Source of the DNA: Rs1 sp029027825
GTDB taxonomy: Bacteria; Pseudomonadota; Gammaproteobacteria; Pseudomonadales; Balneatricaceae
NCBI GenBank assembly: GCA_029027825.1
Contig: CP093399.1
Coordinates: forward strand, 3,596,001-3,660,000
Direction of reading: 5' to 3'
Length of the DNA stretch: 64,000 nucleotides
Below the pieces are notes generated by a model. That model was given only the letters and a program-made list of their open reading frames with translations. It made no database searches and was not told the origin of the DNA. Each line of letters opens with the position of its first letter. Positions within the stretch are counted from its first letter, which is position 1. The translations under genes were made by a program, and so were the position numbers. Shown piece after piece: positions 16,825-26,642 of this stretch.

Positions 16825-19442
16825 CCGATCTGCCGATTAGCGCGGTACTTCCGCAACTTATTAGCGCGCTGTCGAGTGTCGATGCGGTGGTTTTAGAAGC
16901 ACCTCCCGGGGCCGGTAAAACGACCTTGGTACCTCTAGCGCTGCTTGACCAAGATTGGCTGGGAGAGCAAAAAATACTGATGCTCGAGCCACGGCGAATT
17001 GCCGCTAAATCGGCGGCGATACGCCTCAGTGAAAATTTAAAACAACCGGTAGGTCAACAGGTAGGCTATCGTATCCGCATGGAGACAAAGGTCAGCGCCG
17101 CCACCAAAGTCGAAGTCATCACTGAGGGCATTCTCACTCGCATGCTCCAGCAAGACCCCAGTTTAGAAGGAGTGGGGTTGATTATTTTTGATGAATTTCA
17201 CGAGCGCAGTTTAAGCAACGATTTAAACTTGGCACTCTGCCTTGAAGGGCGTGAATTATTTCGCGAAGAACAACCGCTAAAGTTACTGTTAATGTCCGCC
17301 ACCTTAAATGGCAGTGCCACCGCTAGCTTACTGGGCAATGCACCTATTATTAGAAGCGAAGGTCGCAGCTATCCGGTGGAAATTTTTTATAGCACAGCGC
17401 TCTCCCCGCGCCAACTTGCCCAAGCTAAGTATGCAGCTAACACTCTAGAAGTGCGGATTGCCAACCTCATCAAGCAACTAATCAGCCAACAAAACGGCAG
17501 TATATTGGTGTTTTTGCCAGGCCAGCGAGAAATTCTAAAAGTAGCAGAGCTGGTCAGACAAACCATCAATCTTGAGTTAGAGAATCTACAGATAGCCCCG
17601 CTATATGGAAACTTGAGTTTTGCACAGCAACAACAGGCCATTCAGCCTGTGGATAAAGGCTTTCGTAAAATAGTACTGGCCACTAATATCGCTGAAACCA
17701 GTATAACCATAGCCGGTATCACGACCGTGATCGACAGCGGGCTGTGTCGGCGTGCAAGTTACGATGCCAGCACCGGCATCACGCGCCTAAACACGCAAAA
17801 AATATCTCAAGCCGCCAGCGAGCAACGCGCAGGCAGAGCTGGCAGAACAGCCCCAGGGGTTTGCTATAGGCTGTGGAGCGAAGAGCAGCAGCAGAGCTTA
17901 GCCCCCTTTGAAGTGCCGGAGATACTCACCGCTGACCTCAGCCATTTAGTCCTCAATTTACTGTTGTGGGGCAACACTGATTTCACCGATTTGGCATGGC
18001 TAAACCCACCCAGAGCAGCGCAAATACAACAGGCGCTGCAGTTACTGACTAAACTAAAGGCTGTCACCTATACAGGCGCTGTCATGGTGCTAACCAAACA
18101 TGGCGAGCAAATGTGCCTGCTGCCAATGGAGCCGCGACTCGCTCACTTGTGTCTGAGTGCCGCTAAACTAGGAATTACAGCACTAGGTTGTGATTTAGCA
18201 GCGCTACTGGCAGAAAATGACCCATTACCAGAGCGTCAAGTAGATATTCTACTCAGAATACAGGCCCTCAATACTCCATCAGCTAAGCATGCTAAACAGC
18301 GCCATAGCTGGGAGAGAATCAAGCGCCAGAGCCGACAATTTCAGCAGACACTCGCGCAAGCTGTCCCTTTATCTAGCACCACCACTATCGATGCCAGTGC
18401 CGACCGCTTAGACTTACCACAACAAGTAGCCATCCTGATTGCTCTTACTTGGCCAGAGCGAATCGCCCAGCGGGTCAGTGATAGCGAAACAGAGTACAAA
18501 CTCGCCAATGGCCGCAGAGCTGAACTGGGATTTGCCGATCAATTAGCCAAATCTGACTATCTGGCGATTGCCCATTGCGGCGGGAAGAAACAGCAGCAAA
18601 ACGATCAAATTTATCTGGCCTGTAAATTGCCAAAAATACTTTTCGAGCAATACTTACAACCGTTAATTACCGAGCATCAAGTGCTATTTTGGGATGACCA
18701 AGCTGACCGGTTGCGGGCGGAATGCTATCAAAAAATTGGTCAAATCATCCTCAGCAGCCAGAAAATAGCCACGGTAGATGTCGCAAAAAAAAGGCAGTTA
18801 ATCCTCGAATTGGTAGCGAAACGCGGTTTGCAAATACTACCGTGGAATAAAAAGCTGCAGCAATTGCGCGCCAGGGTCAATTTTTTAATGATCAATAACC
18901 CGCAATCAAACTTGTGGCCCGATCTGTCAGATGATTTTTTATTAGCTAACTTAGAGCAGTGGCTCGCCCCGTACCTCAGCGATAATTTTGTCGATCAGTT
19001 TAAGAAAATAGCACAACTTAATTCTCTGGACTTACCTAACATCATTGCCAACTTATTACCTTGGCCGCTACCTCAACAATTAGATGAGCAAGCACCAATT
19101 AACTACTGTGTACCTTCTGGGTCGAAGATCAGCATAGATTACAGTCAATCTCCCCCGGTACTAGCGGTAAAGCTACAGGAAATGTTTGGCTGCATTACCA
19201 CTCCAGTGATTGGCCAACACAACGGCAGAAAAGGGGTGGCACTACAATTACATCTACTTTCCCCCGCAGGTAAACCTCTGCAAATAACCCAAGATATAGG
19301 TAACTTTTGGCACACTAGCTACCTGGAAGTAAAAAAGGAGATGAAAGGAAAATACCCCCGTCACCCTTGGCCCGATGATCCACTCACTTTTGCAGCTACT
19401 AAAAAAACCAAGCGCCGGCTAGCTCAAGAGCAGAACAACTAA
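16821..19442 (+). CDS. hrpB: ATP-dependent helicase HrpB
   Basis: DEAH-type RNA helicase of 873 residues, slightly longer than the usual ~820. Motif I is APPGAGKTT (~27-35), motif II DEFH (124-127), motif III SAT, and motif VI QRAGRAGRTAPG. The HA2-like and HrpB C-terminal domains follow (KKEMKGKYPRHPWPDDP near the end is typical). HrpB is widespread in proteobacteria; its cellular role is poorly defined (RNA processing is assumed, and surface or biofilm phenotypes have been reported in some species). The ATG overlaps the pseudo-ABC stop by 4 nt. Confidence 0.95.
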   Translation: MTDLPISAVLPQLISALSSVDAVVLEAPPGAGKTTLVPLALLDQDWLGEQKILMLEPRRIAAKSAAIRLSENLKQPVGQQVGYRIRMETKVSAATKVEVITEGILTRMLQQDPSLEGVGLIIFDEFHERSLSNDLNLALCLEGRELFREEQPLKLLLMSATLNGSATASLLGNAPIIRSEGRSYPVEIFYSTALSPRQLAQAKYAANTLEVRIANLIKQLISQQNGSILVFLPGQREILKVAELVRQTINLELENLQIAPLYGNLSFAQQQQAIQPVDKGFRKIVLATNIAETSITIAGITTVIDSGLCRRASYDASTGITRLNTQKISQAASEQRAGRAGRTAPGVCYRLWSEEQQQSLAPFEVPEILTADLSHLVLNLLLWGNTDFTDLAWLNPPRAAQIQQALQLLTKLKAVTYTGAVMVLTKHGEQMCLLPMEPRLAHLCLSAAKLGITALGCDLAALLAENDPLPERQVDILLRIQALNTPSAKHAKQRHSWERIKRQSRQFQQTLAQAVPLSSTTTIDASADRLDLPQQVAILIALTWPERIAQRVSDSETEYKLANGRRAELGFADQLAKSDYLAIAHCGGKKQQQNDQIYLACKLPKILFEQYLQPLITEHQVLFWDDQADRLRAECYQKIGQIILSSQKIATVDVAKKRQLILELVAKRGLQILPWNKKLQQLRARVNFLMINNPQSNLWPDLSDDFLLANLEQWLAPYLSDNFVDQFKKIAQLNSLDLPNIIANLLPWPLPQQLDEQAPINYCVPSGSKISIDYSQSPPVLAVKLQEMFGCITTPVIGQHNGRKGVALQLHLLSPAGKPLQITQDIGNFWHTSYLEVKKEMKGKYPRHPWPDDPLTFAATKKTKRRLAQEQNN

Positions 19443-19490
19443 CCAGCTAAACAACTTACATCCACTCTATCACCAGCGGTTTAGATTACT

Positions 19491-20624
19491 TTGAAAATAC
19501 TATTACTCAGTGCATATGATGCAGACAGTCACCAATACTGGCGAAAAGGGTTAGTCGCTAACTTCCCGCAGTATCAATGGCAAGTACTGACCTTAGCGGC
19601 CCGATATTTCGCCTGGCGAGTGCGCGGCAACAGCCTCAGTTGGGCCTTTGGCGAACAAGCGGCTATTCTCAAACAAGATTATGATCTAATCATCGCCACT
19701 TCAATGACCGATTTATCGGCGCTGCGCGGATTCATACCGTCGCTAGCGAGCATCCCCACCTTAGTCTATTTCCATGAAAACCAATTTGCCTACCCGACTT
19801 CAACTAAAGCACGCGCCAATGTTGAACCGCAAATTCTAAATCTATACACGGCGCTAGCCGCTGACAAGCTGGTTTTTAACAGTGATTATAATCTGCAAAC
19901 TTTACTGACAGGTGCCGCACAGCTACTCAACAAACTTCCCGATCAAGTTCCCGCTAATATCATCGCCCTAATAAAAGCTAAAGCAACGGTACTTCCAGTG
20001 CCTTTAATAGAGTCTGCCACTGGTCAATTAACCACAGCCGCGATTAGCACTGTTTGGGATAAATACGGGGGTCTGAATATCCAGCAGCGACCTTTGCTAA
20101 TAGCTTGGGCAGCCCGATGGGAGTATGACAAAGGTCCGGTCAAGTTATTGGCTATTGTCAAAGAGCTGGTAACACGGCGGGTTAATTTTAGACTTTGCAT
20201 TATGGGACAGAAATTCAGGCAAGTCCCCAGTGAATTCGCCTCATTGCAGAGCGAGTTTGCAGAATATATTGATCAATTTGGCTACGCTGATAGCCGGGGT
20301 GAATATCAGCGATGGCTAGCGCAAGCAGATATTTTTTTGTCGACCGCCGTCCATGAATTTCAGGGGCTGTCTGTATTAGAAGCCTTTAATGCAAACTGTG
20401 TTCCCGCATTACCTGATCGACTGGTATACCCAGAACTTTTTACCAGCAAATACCTCTATGAATCACACTTGGACCTAGAAACGGAGGCGAGAGCAGCCTG
20501 CCAGCTAATGATAGAGCAGTGGGCGATGCTTAAAAATGCTAATTATTCTGCAGTGGGGCCAGATTGTAGCTGGAAAACATTAAAACCTGACTACCAAAAA
20601 ATCATCGAAGACCTGCTTCATTAA
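19491..20624 (+). CDS. Glycosyltransferase, tRNA-queuosine mannosyltransferase-like (DUF3524)
   Basis: A 377-residue GT-B enzyme of the DUF3524/GTDC1 family, whose animal member mannosylates queuosine in tRNA-Asp; the bacterial homologues are less studied. The N-terminal family block is clear (LLLSAYDADSHQYWRKGL, then TSMTDLSALRGF and FHENQFAYP). The C-terminal half has the GT4 donor-site features (WAARWEYDKGP, STAVHEFQGLSVLEA). Start is a TTG, because no in-frame ATG/GTG precedes the conserved first strand; the SD is poor. A stand-alone gene, 48 nt after hrpB. Confidence 0.8.
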   Translation: MKILLLSAYDADSHQYWRKGLVANFPQYQWQVLTLAARYFAWRVRGNSLSWAFGEQAAILKQDYDLIIATSMTDLSALRGFIPSLASIPTLVYFHENQFAYPTSTKARANVEPQILNLYTALAADKLVFNSDYNLQTLLTGAAQLLNKLPDQVPANIIALIKAKATVLPVPLIESATGQLTTAAISTVWDKYGGLNIQQRPLLIAWAARWEYDKGPVKLLAIVKELVTRRVNFRLCIMGQKFRQVPSEFASLQSEFAEYIDQFGYADSRGEYQRWLAQADIFLSTAVHEFQGLSVLEAFNANCVPALPDRLVYPELFTSKYLYESHLDLETEARAACQLMIEQWAMLKNANYSAVGPDCSWKTLKPDYQKIIEDLLH

Positions 20625-20788
20625 AAAAACCTCTCAACCAACTCCACATCATCCCTGTGGACAACAAACAGCTATATTTGGATCTGCAATGCGCCGTCTT
20701 AAGAAATGTTCAGCAGAAAATATTTTTTAGACTATTCTTAATTACATATCATTCAGATATTTTTCTGAGATTTAAGGAGTAAGGATAG

Positions 20789-22489
20789 ATGCAGTTTATT
20801 AGAGATATGTCACTTAAATCAAAACTACTTAGCTTTAGTGCTGTAATGCTATCACTGCTAACTATCAGCTTTGGCTATTCAATATATTCTTTAAATGGGA
20901 TTGGCCATGAATTAAAAAATATTGTTAATGAGGACATGCCACTTATTGATAAAGTAGGTCATATAACCGTTGTACAATTAGAGCAGGCAATTTCCTTTGA
21001 AAGGGCGTTACACTATGGATCTAAAATTGCTGAAGGAAATATAATCGGTAAAGAACCAGACACCCACAGCCTTAAAAAGTACCACCGCAGCATTAAAGAT
21101 TTTATGCACGGTAATGAAGAGATTAAAGTTTTATTCGACTCAGCCCAGTCAATCACCCACCATGATGCTGCTCTGTCGGACCCTGACTTGAAACAAAAAA
21201 TGGCTGATATTAGTAATTCATTAACCTTAATTGCTACTGCCCACGATAAATATGTGCTCCATGCTGAAGAAATTTTCACTTTAATTGATAAGAATTCACT
21301 TAATCATATAAATAAGCTGATTGAAAAAATTGAACATGAGGAAGAAAATTTAGATAAAGTAACTGAAGAATTACTTTTTAGTATCCAAAAATTCACCCAA
21401 GGAGGCGCGACGGCAGCCTATCAACATGAAAAGACGACTGTTAACATTCTGCTTTCCATCGCAGCATTTAGTCTAATTTTTGGTGTTAGCCTCAGCTTGC
21501 TGATGAGTAATTATATTGTCAATGGCATTCTGATAGCAATCAGCACAGCCGAGGGAGATTTATCTAAAAATATTAAAGTACGTAGTAAAGATGAGATAGG
21601 AGATTTGTTAGCAGCTATGAATGGAATGAAATCAAAACTACTCAACTTAGTTAAAGATTTAGTAACCGTGAGTAGTAACCTCAATAGTTATTCAGATGAT
21701 ATGAATTCAACCACCACTCATACTAGTCAAATAATATCCAAGCAGCGTGATGAAACTGAGCAAGTGGCCTCCGCTATACATCAAATGACCACCACTAATC
21801 ATAAAGTATCTGAAAATATTGCAGAAACTGCTAAATCTGCGAATAAGGCAACTCAGCTAACTTCTCAAGGTAGTGTAGTCGTTGAGTCAACAGTAGTAGA
21901 AATGACCAAATTATCTAATCAAATAGATTCTGCGGCACTCACAATAGACGAACTAAAAGGGCACAACAACGAGATCACCAATATAATGGGGGTTATTGAA
22001 GGTATAGCAGAACAAACTAACTTATTAGCTTTAAACGCAGCAATTGAAGCTGCGCGGGCAGGAGAGCAAGGTAGAGGCTTTGCGGTTGTCGCCGATGAAG
22101 TTCGTACCCTTGCGGTTCGCACTCAAGCCTCAACTAAAGAAATTAAAAACATGATTGAAAAGCTGCAAGCAGGCACTGAGTCCGCTGTCGATATTATGCA
22201 GCAAAGCCTTAAACAAACACACGCAGCCGTGGACAGCGCAAAGAAATCAGGCTCTTCTTTTGCAACTATTGCCGACGAGGTCAATCAAATCAGTATGATG
22301 TGCGAACAAATTTCAGCAGCAGCATCCGAGCAAGACGCTGTCAGTGAAGAAATAAGTAATAACATAACGCATATAAATGAAGTATCAATTGAAACGGCTG
22401 CAGGAGCAGAGAAAACCTCACAATCCAGTAGTGAACTTGTCAAAATGGCAAATCAACTCCACCAATTGGCCTCACAGTATTCAGTATAA
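20789..22489 (+). CDS. Methyl-accepting chemotaxis protein
   Basis: Chemoreceptor of 566 residues. TM1 at about 12-32, a helical periplasmic domain (about 33-215) rich in acidic residues and histidine, TM2 (about 218-240), HAMP, and the signalling domain with IAEQTNLLALNAAIEAARAG and GRGFAVVADEVRTLA. No C-terminal NWETF tether. The start has AAGGAGTAAGGA about 8 nt upstream. The sensor half shares little with the chemoreceptor at 7333, so they probably detect different cues. Followed by a 9-bp stem hairpin. Confidence 0.92.
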   Translation: MQFIRDMSLKSKLLSFSAVMLSLLTISFGYSIYSLNGIGHELKNIVNEDMPLIDKVGHITVVQLEQAISFERALHYGSKIAEGNIIGKEPDTHSLKKYHRSIKDFMHGNEEIKVLFDSAQSITHHDAALSDPDLKQKMADISNSLTLIATAHDKYVLHAEEIFTLIDKNSLNHINKLIEKIEHEEENLDKVTEELLFSIQKFTQGGATAAYQHEKTTVNILLSIAAFSLIFGVSLSLLMSNYIVNGILIAISTAEGDLSKNIKVRSKDEIGDLLAAMNGMKSKLLNLVKDLVTVSSNLNSYSDDMNSTTTHTSQIISKQRDETEQVASAIHQMTTTNHKVSENIAETAKSANKATQLTSQGSVVVESTVVEMTKLSNQIDSAALTIDELKGHNNEITNIMGVIEGIAEQTNLLALNAAIEAARAGEQGRGFAVVADEVRTLAVRTQASTKEIKNMIEKLQAGTESAVDIMQQSLKQTHAAVDSAKKSGSSFATIADEVNQISMMCEQISAAASEQDAVSEEISNNITHINEVSIETAAGAEKTSQSSSELVKMANQLHQLASQYSV

Positions 22490-22498
22490 GGTGTCACT

Positions 22499-22528
22499 GG
22501 AACAGCTCTAATAAATAGTAGCTGTTCC
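22499..22528 (+). terminator. Hairpin after chemoreceptor gene
   Basis: Perfect 9-bp stem GGAACAGCT / AGCTGTTCC with a 12-nt loop, 10 nt after the stop. There is no real T-tract, so it may be a weak or assisted terminator. Confidence 0.45.
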
Positions 22529-22623
22529 GCAGATCATTAAATGGTTCTATCATTGTTATTTTCACAATGACAATGAATTTATAAGCAGGAGCTATTTCAC
22601 ACTCTCTAGACCCGATGCTAGGA

Positions 22624-23169
22624 GCTGAATCCGTGACTTCAGAGTGGATGCAGAGCATAAAACGTTACCTGATTGACCATCATACTCCGCTTGACTTGGA
22701 AGTTGTCTAACAAAGTTATTAATTCCAACAAGTTAAGCGAAGCTATAATATATTTTTATCATTTAATAATAGTTTAGATTATAGCCAGGTCATTTATTTG
22801 TAATTTTTATTTACTCTAGGTTAGTCTGTGAAGACACAGCACTAATCAGGTAGTGTTTTGTTTTTCCTCTGTGCAGCGCAGCGCCTCTGTGTCCTCTGTG
22901 GTGAAAAAATCTTTAAAGGATTGGTTTTACCACAGAGGGCACAGAGAAGAGATTAAAAGCATCTTTTGCTGTGGCGGAGACTCAGGGCTAATCAGGAAAG
23001 GTTATTTACAGTACAATTTTAAATATCTTAGCTGTACCTTTAGGGAATCTATTCATAAGTTCCTTAGCTTCAGGGAACAGCCTGTCGAGGTTTAATTGGT
23101 AGTTTCATAACCGCGTAGAATCATGAGCTTGCGCTATGTGCTGTGCTGCAGTGAAATCACTAATTCAGG
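22624..23169 (+). repeat. Family A element, copy A2, split by a B element
   Basis: Left part 22624-22667 (GCTGAATCCGTGACTTC end) and right part about 23005-23169 (ending ATTCAGG) together match family A. The interior landmarks TTAGCTG and GAGCTTGCGCTATGTG are in the A1 order. A B-family element sits between them. A short open frame at 22853-23095 lies wholly inside repeat sequence and is not a gene. 23170-23322 shows nothing further. Confidence 0.7.
22668..22996 (+). repeat. Family B element, copy B1 (nested in A2)
   Basis: A 329-bp non-coding element with ends CCTGATTGACC and GGCTAATCAGG. Flanks AAACGTTA (22660-22667) and AAAGGTTA (22997-23004) are a 7/8 target duplication. It comprises a 184-bp left unit with its own ends (22668-22851) and a right unit built on a large CTCTGTGTCCTCTGTGG / CCACAGAGGGCACAGAG hairpin. 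It is inverted relative to B2. Confidence 0.8.
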
Positions 23170-23322
23170 TTAATGACCAGGTTGTGACGGGGATGTTGCT
23201 ATGAATAAACAAGCAAGACTTGAACAAGTTACGCGCACTGGGCAAGACAATAAACTTGCTCGAAGATTTTTTAAGTAAAAGAGTCTCAGTGCTTAGCCCC
23301 AAAACTCCTAAAATATCTTATC

Positions 23323-24255
23323 TCAGAAAATCTCTTCAGTAGTCAAAGTATTAGGACGGGTATCGGTCGCCTCTTTTACTTTAATACGGTCAATGCTTTC
23401 ATTATCCTTACCCCGTTCAATGATTATCTCTACGCGTCGATTCATCGCTCGATTTGCCGCTGTGTTGTTTGGCGCTAATGGCCGAGTATTAGCTCTGCCA
23501 ACAATTTCAAATTTCTTTTGTTTAATCCGCACATCCGCAAAAATTTCATTGGCGACAGCCAGCGCTCGCGCTGCGGATAAATCCCAGTTTGAGACAAATA
23601 TTTTTCCATCGGCACGGATATCATCGGTGTGGCCCTCAATACTAATTTTGCCTTTGATATTAAGTAATAAGTCCCTAATTTTAGCAATCACTGGAATATA
23701 ATCGTCTTTCAAGCGTGCTGATCCCGATACAAAAGAGCCTTTTTCTTGCACGCGAATGATGGTTTTTTTGCCATCGGTCTCAATTTCGATACTGCCTTCA
23801 TCAATTTCTTCGCTTAAAACAGCAGCAAATTGAATCGCATCTTTTTTAGCTTGTTCTTTTTTCTCTTGATCTTTTTGTCGCTCGGCTTCGCCCTGCAAAC
23901 TATCTAGTACATCAGATTCGCCCTTTTCCGATCGAATATCCAAAGTATTCATATCGTTATTAACCGTCATCTGCCGCACTTCGTTTAAAGGGGTAGGTTC
24001 TGGTCTGCCGGGACTAAACTCCTGAGCAATGATTGATGTGCCCTTAGGCACATCTTCTACCTTAATTTGGTTTTGTACGCCAAAAGCCTCGCGCATTGAC
24101 CCGGCTAATTGCTTAAACTTGAGTACATCCATTTCAGAGAAGGACAGCAGTAAAACGAAGAAGCACATCAGCAGCGCCATTAAATCCCCGAAGGTGGCCA
24201 GCCAAGCTGGCAAACCGGGGACACAGACCGGACAATCTTCAGCTTCATCACTCAT
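23323..24255 (-). CDS. pomB: Sodium-type flagellar stator protein PomB
   Basis: Stator subunit B of the flagellar motor, 310 residues. A short cytoplasmic N-terminus leads into one membrane helix with the ion-binding aspartate D24 (WLATFGDLMALLMCFFVLLL), the same residue number as in Vibrio PomB. A plug/linker follows, with GTSIIAQEFSPGRPEPTP, closely PomB-like. The C-terminal OmpA-type peptidoglycan-binding domain contains IEGHTDD and NWDLSAARA. Na+ as coupling ion is inferred from PomB similarity. It follows pomA by 5 nt in the same operon. Confidence 0.95.
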   Translation of the reverse strand: MSDEAEDCPVCVPGLPAWLATFGDLMALLMCFFVLLLSFSEMDVLKFKQLAGSMREAFGVQNQIKVEDVPKGTSIIAQEFSPGRPEPTPLNEVRQMTVNNDMNTLDIRSEKGESDVLDSLQGEAERQKDQEKKEQAKKDAIQFAAVLSEEIDEGSIEIETDGKKTIIRVQEKGSFVSGSARLKDDYIPVIAKIRDLLLNIKGKISIEGHTDDIRADGKIFVSNWDLSAARALAVANEIFADVRIKQKKFEIVGRANTRPLAPNNTAANRAMNRRVEIIIERGKDNESIDRIKVKEATDTRPNTLTTEEIF

Positions 24256-24260
24256 CAGCT

Positions 24261-25019
24261 TTACTCCTCATCCGCTGGACGTTTTTTCTCAGGTAAGTAA
24301 TTACGCAGCATTTGTTCAATAACCCGCGGATTTTGTCCCGCTTGAATGGCTAACAAGCCATCGATAATCAACGCTTGGTTTAACTCTTCTTCATCGCGAC
24401 GCACCGTTAACTTGTCCGCAATGGGGATGGCAATCATGGTGGCCAACATAGATCCATATAAGGTAGTCAACAGCGCGACCGCCATCGCTGGTCCAATCGA
24501 TTTAGGGTCACTCATATTGGACAACATCTGAACTAAACCGACCAAGGTACCAATCATTCCCATCGAGGGGCCGACATCTGCAATCGCCGTAAAAATACCA
24601 ATCGCCGCTGTGTGTCGATCAGTAGTTAGTTTTTTCTCTTTGTTTAATAAGGTTTTAACGACTTCAGGATCATGGCCATCGACTAACAGTTGAATACCCC
24701 TATTCATAAAATCAACACTGGCTTCCTTTTCTTCCAGTGACAGCAAACCACCTTTGCGAGCGGCATCTGCCATATCGACAGTTTCAGCGATGATGTCTTC
24801 AATCTTTACCGATTTAAACATAAAGGCTTTACCCATCACTTTGCCCATACCAAGGAATTGGCCCAAAGTGAACTTCATCAATACGACAAAAATTGATCCC
24901 CCCAAAACAATCAACAGTGAAGGGGTATTGATGAAAACACCGACATCACCACCGGTTGCCATGGCGGCAACAACAATACCGAATGCACCTAAAAGACCAA
25001 CCAGTGTGGCTATATCCAC
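24261..25019 (-). CDS. pomA: Sodium-type flagellar stator protein PomA
   Basis: Stator subunit A, 252 residues, four membrane helices. PomA hallmarks include SILIV-like LLIVLGGSIFVVLMKFT, the charged cytoplasmic loop DMADAARKGGLLSLEE, and the conserved helices GPSMGMIGTLVGLVQML and GPAMAVALLTTLYG. The ATG is preceded by TAGGAG. Together with PomB it forms the ion-conducting torque unit. The pomAB operon is divergent from xseB, an arrangement also seen in Vibrio and relatives. Confidence 0.96.
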   Translation of the reverse strand: MDIATLVGLLGAFGIVVAAMATGGDVGVFINTPSLLIVLGGSIFVVLMKFTLGQFLGMGKVMGKAFMFKSVKIEDIIAETVDMADAARKGGLLSLEEKEASVDFMNRGIQLLVDGHDPEVVKTLLNKEKKLTTDRHTAAIGIFTAIADVGPSMGMIGTLVGLVQMLSNMSDPKSIGPAMAVALLTTLYGSMLATMIAIPIADKLTVRRDEEELNQALIIDGLLAIQAGQNPRVIEQMLRNYLPEKKRPADEE

Positions 25020-25502
25020 ATGAAACTCCTATAAATTTTTTTGCTGAATAACAATATAATATTGAACGCTCTGTACTGGAATAAAACCACAAAAACAGTC
25101 AAAACTGAAAAAAAATACTTTTGAAAAAAAAATTTCACAACTATATAAAAAGTATACGAAAAAATTACTAATGTGCAACCAATAGCGCAAATAGATGCAG
25201 ATAACCTTCCGTATTGAACAAATTACCAATCTGTCTTAAAAAATAAGCCAATTTTGCCGACAAATCAAGCGCCACTTTACCCACGCCCAACATCCACAAA
25301 TACCGATTGTTGGCAGCTCTGTTTAACGAGGAGTATTAGTTAACCGCAACCTGCCTCACATCTATTGTAAGCCCGGTTACTTTTGACTATCATCTATGCT
25401 GTTTTCGACACTTACAGATATGTCGGCTGAACTTGCTACATATTGAGACCTTTGCAATATTATTGCACTAGCTAATATTGCGCACACACCACAGGATTAA
25501 AA
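25020..25502. promoter_or_regulatory. Divergent intergenic region pomA / xseB
   Basis: A 483-nt region between divergent operons that must hold both promoters. It is AT-rich with T-tracts on the pomA side. No convincing sigma-28 or sigma-70 pair can be singled out. No small gene is supported. Confidence 0.4.
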
Positions 25503-25739
25503 ATGCCCGCCAAAAAACAAGCGCTAACTTTTGAGCAATCGCTGGCCGATTTAGAAACCTTAGTTAACAAAATGGAAGCCGGTGATTTATCTCTTGATGA
25601 ATCGCTAGCCGCATTTGAGGACGGGGTTAAACTGACACGCGACTGCCAAAAAATGCTCGATGAAGCACAGCAAAAAGTCCAAATTTTAACCGAGAGAAAT
25701 GGTCAGTTAATCAGTACTGACTTTTCAGCAGATACATAA
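25503..25739 (+). CDS. xseB: Exodeoxyribonuclease VII small subunit
   Basis: A 78-residue helical subunit of exonuclease VII, which degrades single-stranded DNA together with XseA (not in this window). The family pattern is plain: TFEQSLADLETLVNKMEAGDLSLDESLAAFEDGVKLTRDCQKMLDEAQQKV is collinear with XseB over its full length. SD AGGA lies upstream of the ATG. First gene of the xseB-ispA-dxs operon, an arrangement common in gammaproteobacteria. Confidence 0.95.
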   Translation: MPAKKQALTFEQSLADLETLVNKMEAGDLSLDESLAAFEDGVKLTRDCQKMLDEAQQKVQILTERNGQLISTDFSADT

Positions 25740-25754
25740 TACTGAGAATATTGA

Positions 25755-26642
25755 GTGACTATAAAAAAGCAATTAACTCGCTATCAGCAACGAGTAGAAG
25801 CCGAGCTTGAGCAGCGACTAGCACACGACTCTATTCAAAATTCACTGCAACAAGCCATGCGTTACAGTACTTTGAATGGTGGAAAGCGGATTAGGCCAGC
25901 CCTAGTTTATTTAATAAATCAATCTCTCGGCGGTGATTTGCAAAATGCTGACAGCGCGGCTTGTGCCATAGAAGCACTGCATAGTTACTCTTTAGTACAC
26001 GACGACTTACCCGCCATGGACGATGACAATCTACGCCGTGGCAAACCGAGTTGCCACCTCCAGTTCGATGAAGCTACCGCTATTTTAGCGGGAGATGCTT
26101 TACAGTGCATCGCATTTCAATGGCTCTCTCAGCAAAACAATCAACTCAGTGCAGAACGGCAATTACAGATGCTGCAAGTACTCACTAAAGCCAGTGGTGA
26201 TGCAGGCATGGTCGCGGGGCAAGCCTTTGATTTGGCGAATGTTGGTAAGGCGTTGACGCTTTCTGAACTAGAGGAAATGCACCGTTTTAAGACCGGCGCG
26301 ATACTCAGTGCCGCCGTCGAACTCGGTATCATCAGCAGCAATAAAGAAATCACTGATGAGCTAAGGCTGACACTGCTGAGTTATGCCGATGCAATTGGTT
26401 TAGCTTTTCAGGTACAAGATGACATTTTAGATATTGTCGGTGACACCGCCACTCTAGGAAAACCGCAGGGCTCAGACAGCGCCGCTAACAAACCAACATA
26501 TCCTGCTTTATTAGGTTTAGACGGCGCCCGTGAAAAACTCTCCCAGCTCTATCAGCAAGCGCTAGCTGCTAGCCAGTGCTTAGGAGAGAGAGGCGTGCCC
26601 TTGCAGCAACTTGCCAAATACATCGTTGAACGAAGTTATTGA
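25755..26642 (+). CDS. ispA: (2E,6E)-farnesyl diphosphate synthase
   Basis: Condenses isopentenyl diphosphate with dimethylallyl/geranyl diphosphate to make farnesyl diphosphate. 295 residues, normal length. First Asp-rich motif DDLPAMDDD with RRGKPS, second DDILD in VQDDILDIVGD, plus the LNGGKRIRP and GQAFDL segments. The start is GTG (MTIKKQ), 15 nt after xseB. Its TGA shares one base with the dxs ATG, so the pair is translationally coupled. Confidence 0.95.
   Translation: MTIKKQLTRYQQRVEAELEQRLAHDSIQNSLQQAMRYSTLNGGKRIRPALVYLINQSLGGDLQNADSAACAIEALHSYSLVHDDLPAMDDDNLRRGKPSCHLQFDEATAILAGDALQCIAFQWLSQQNNQLSAERQLQMLQVLTKASGDAGMVAGQAFDLANVGKALTLSELEEMHRFKTGAILSAAVELGIISSNKEITDELRLTLLSYADAIGLAFQVQDDILDIVGDTATLGKPQGSDSAANKPTYPALLGLDGAREKLSQLYQQALAASQCLGERGVPLQQLAKYIVERSY

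Noticed and set aside
22853..23095. 80-residue open frame
   Set aside because: It lies entirely within the B1 hairpin unit and the A2 remnant; its residues come from palindromic repeat sequence.
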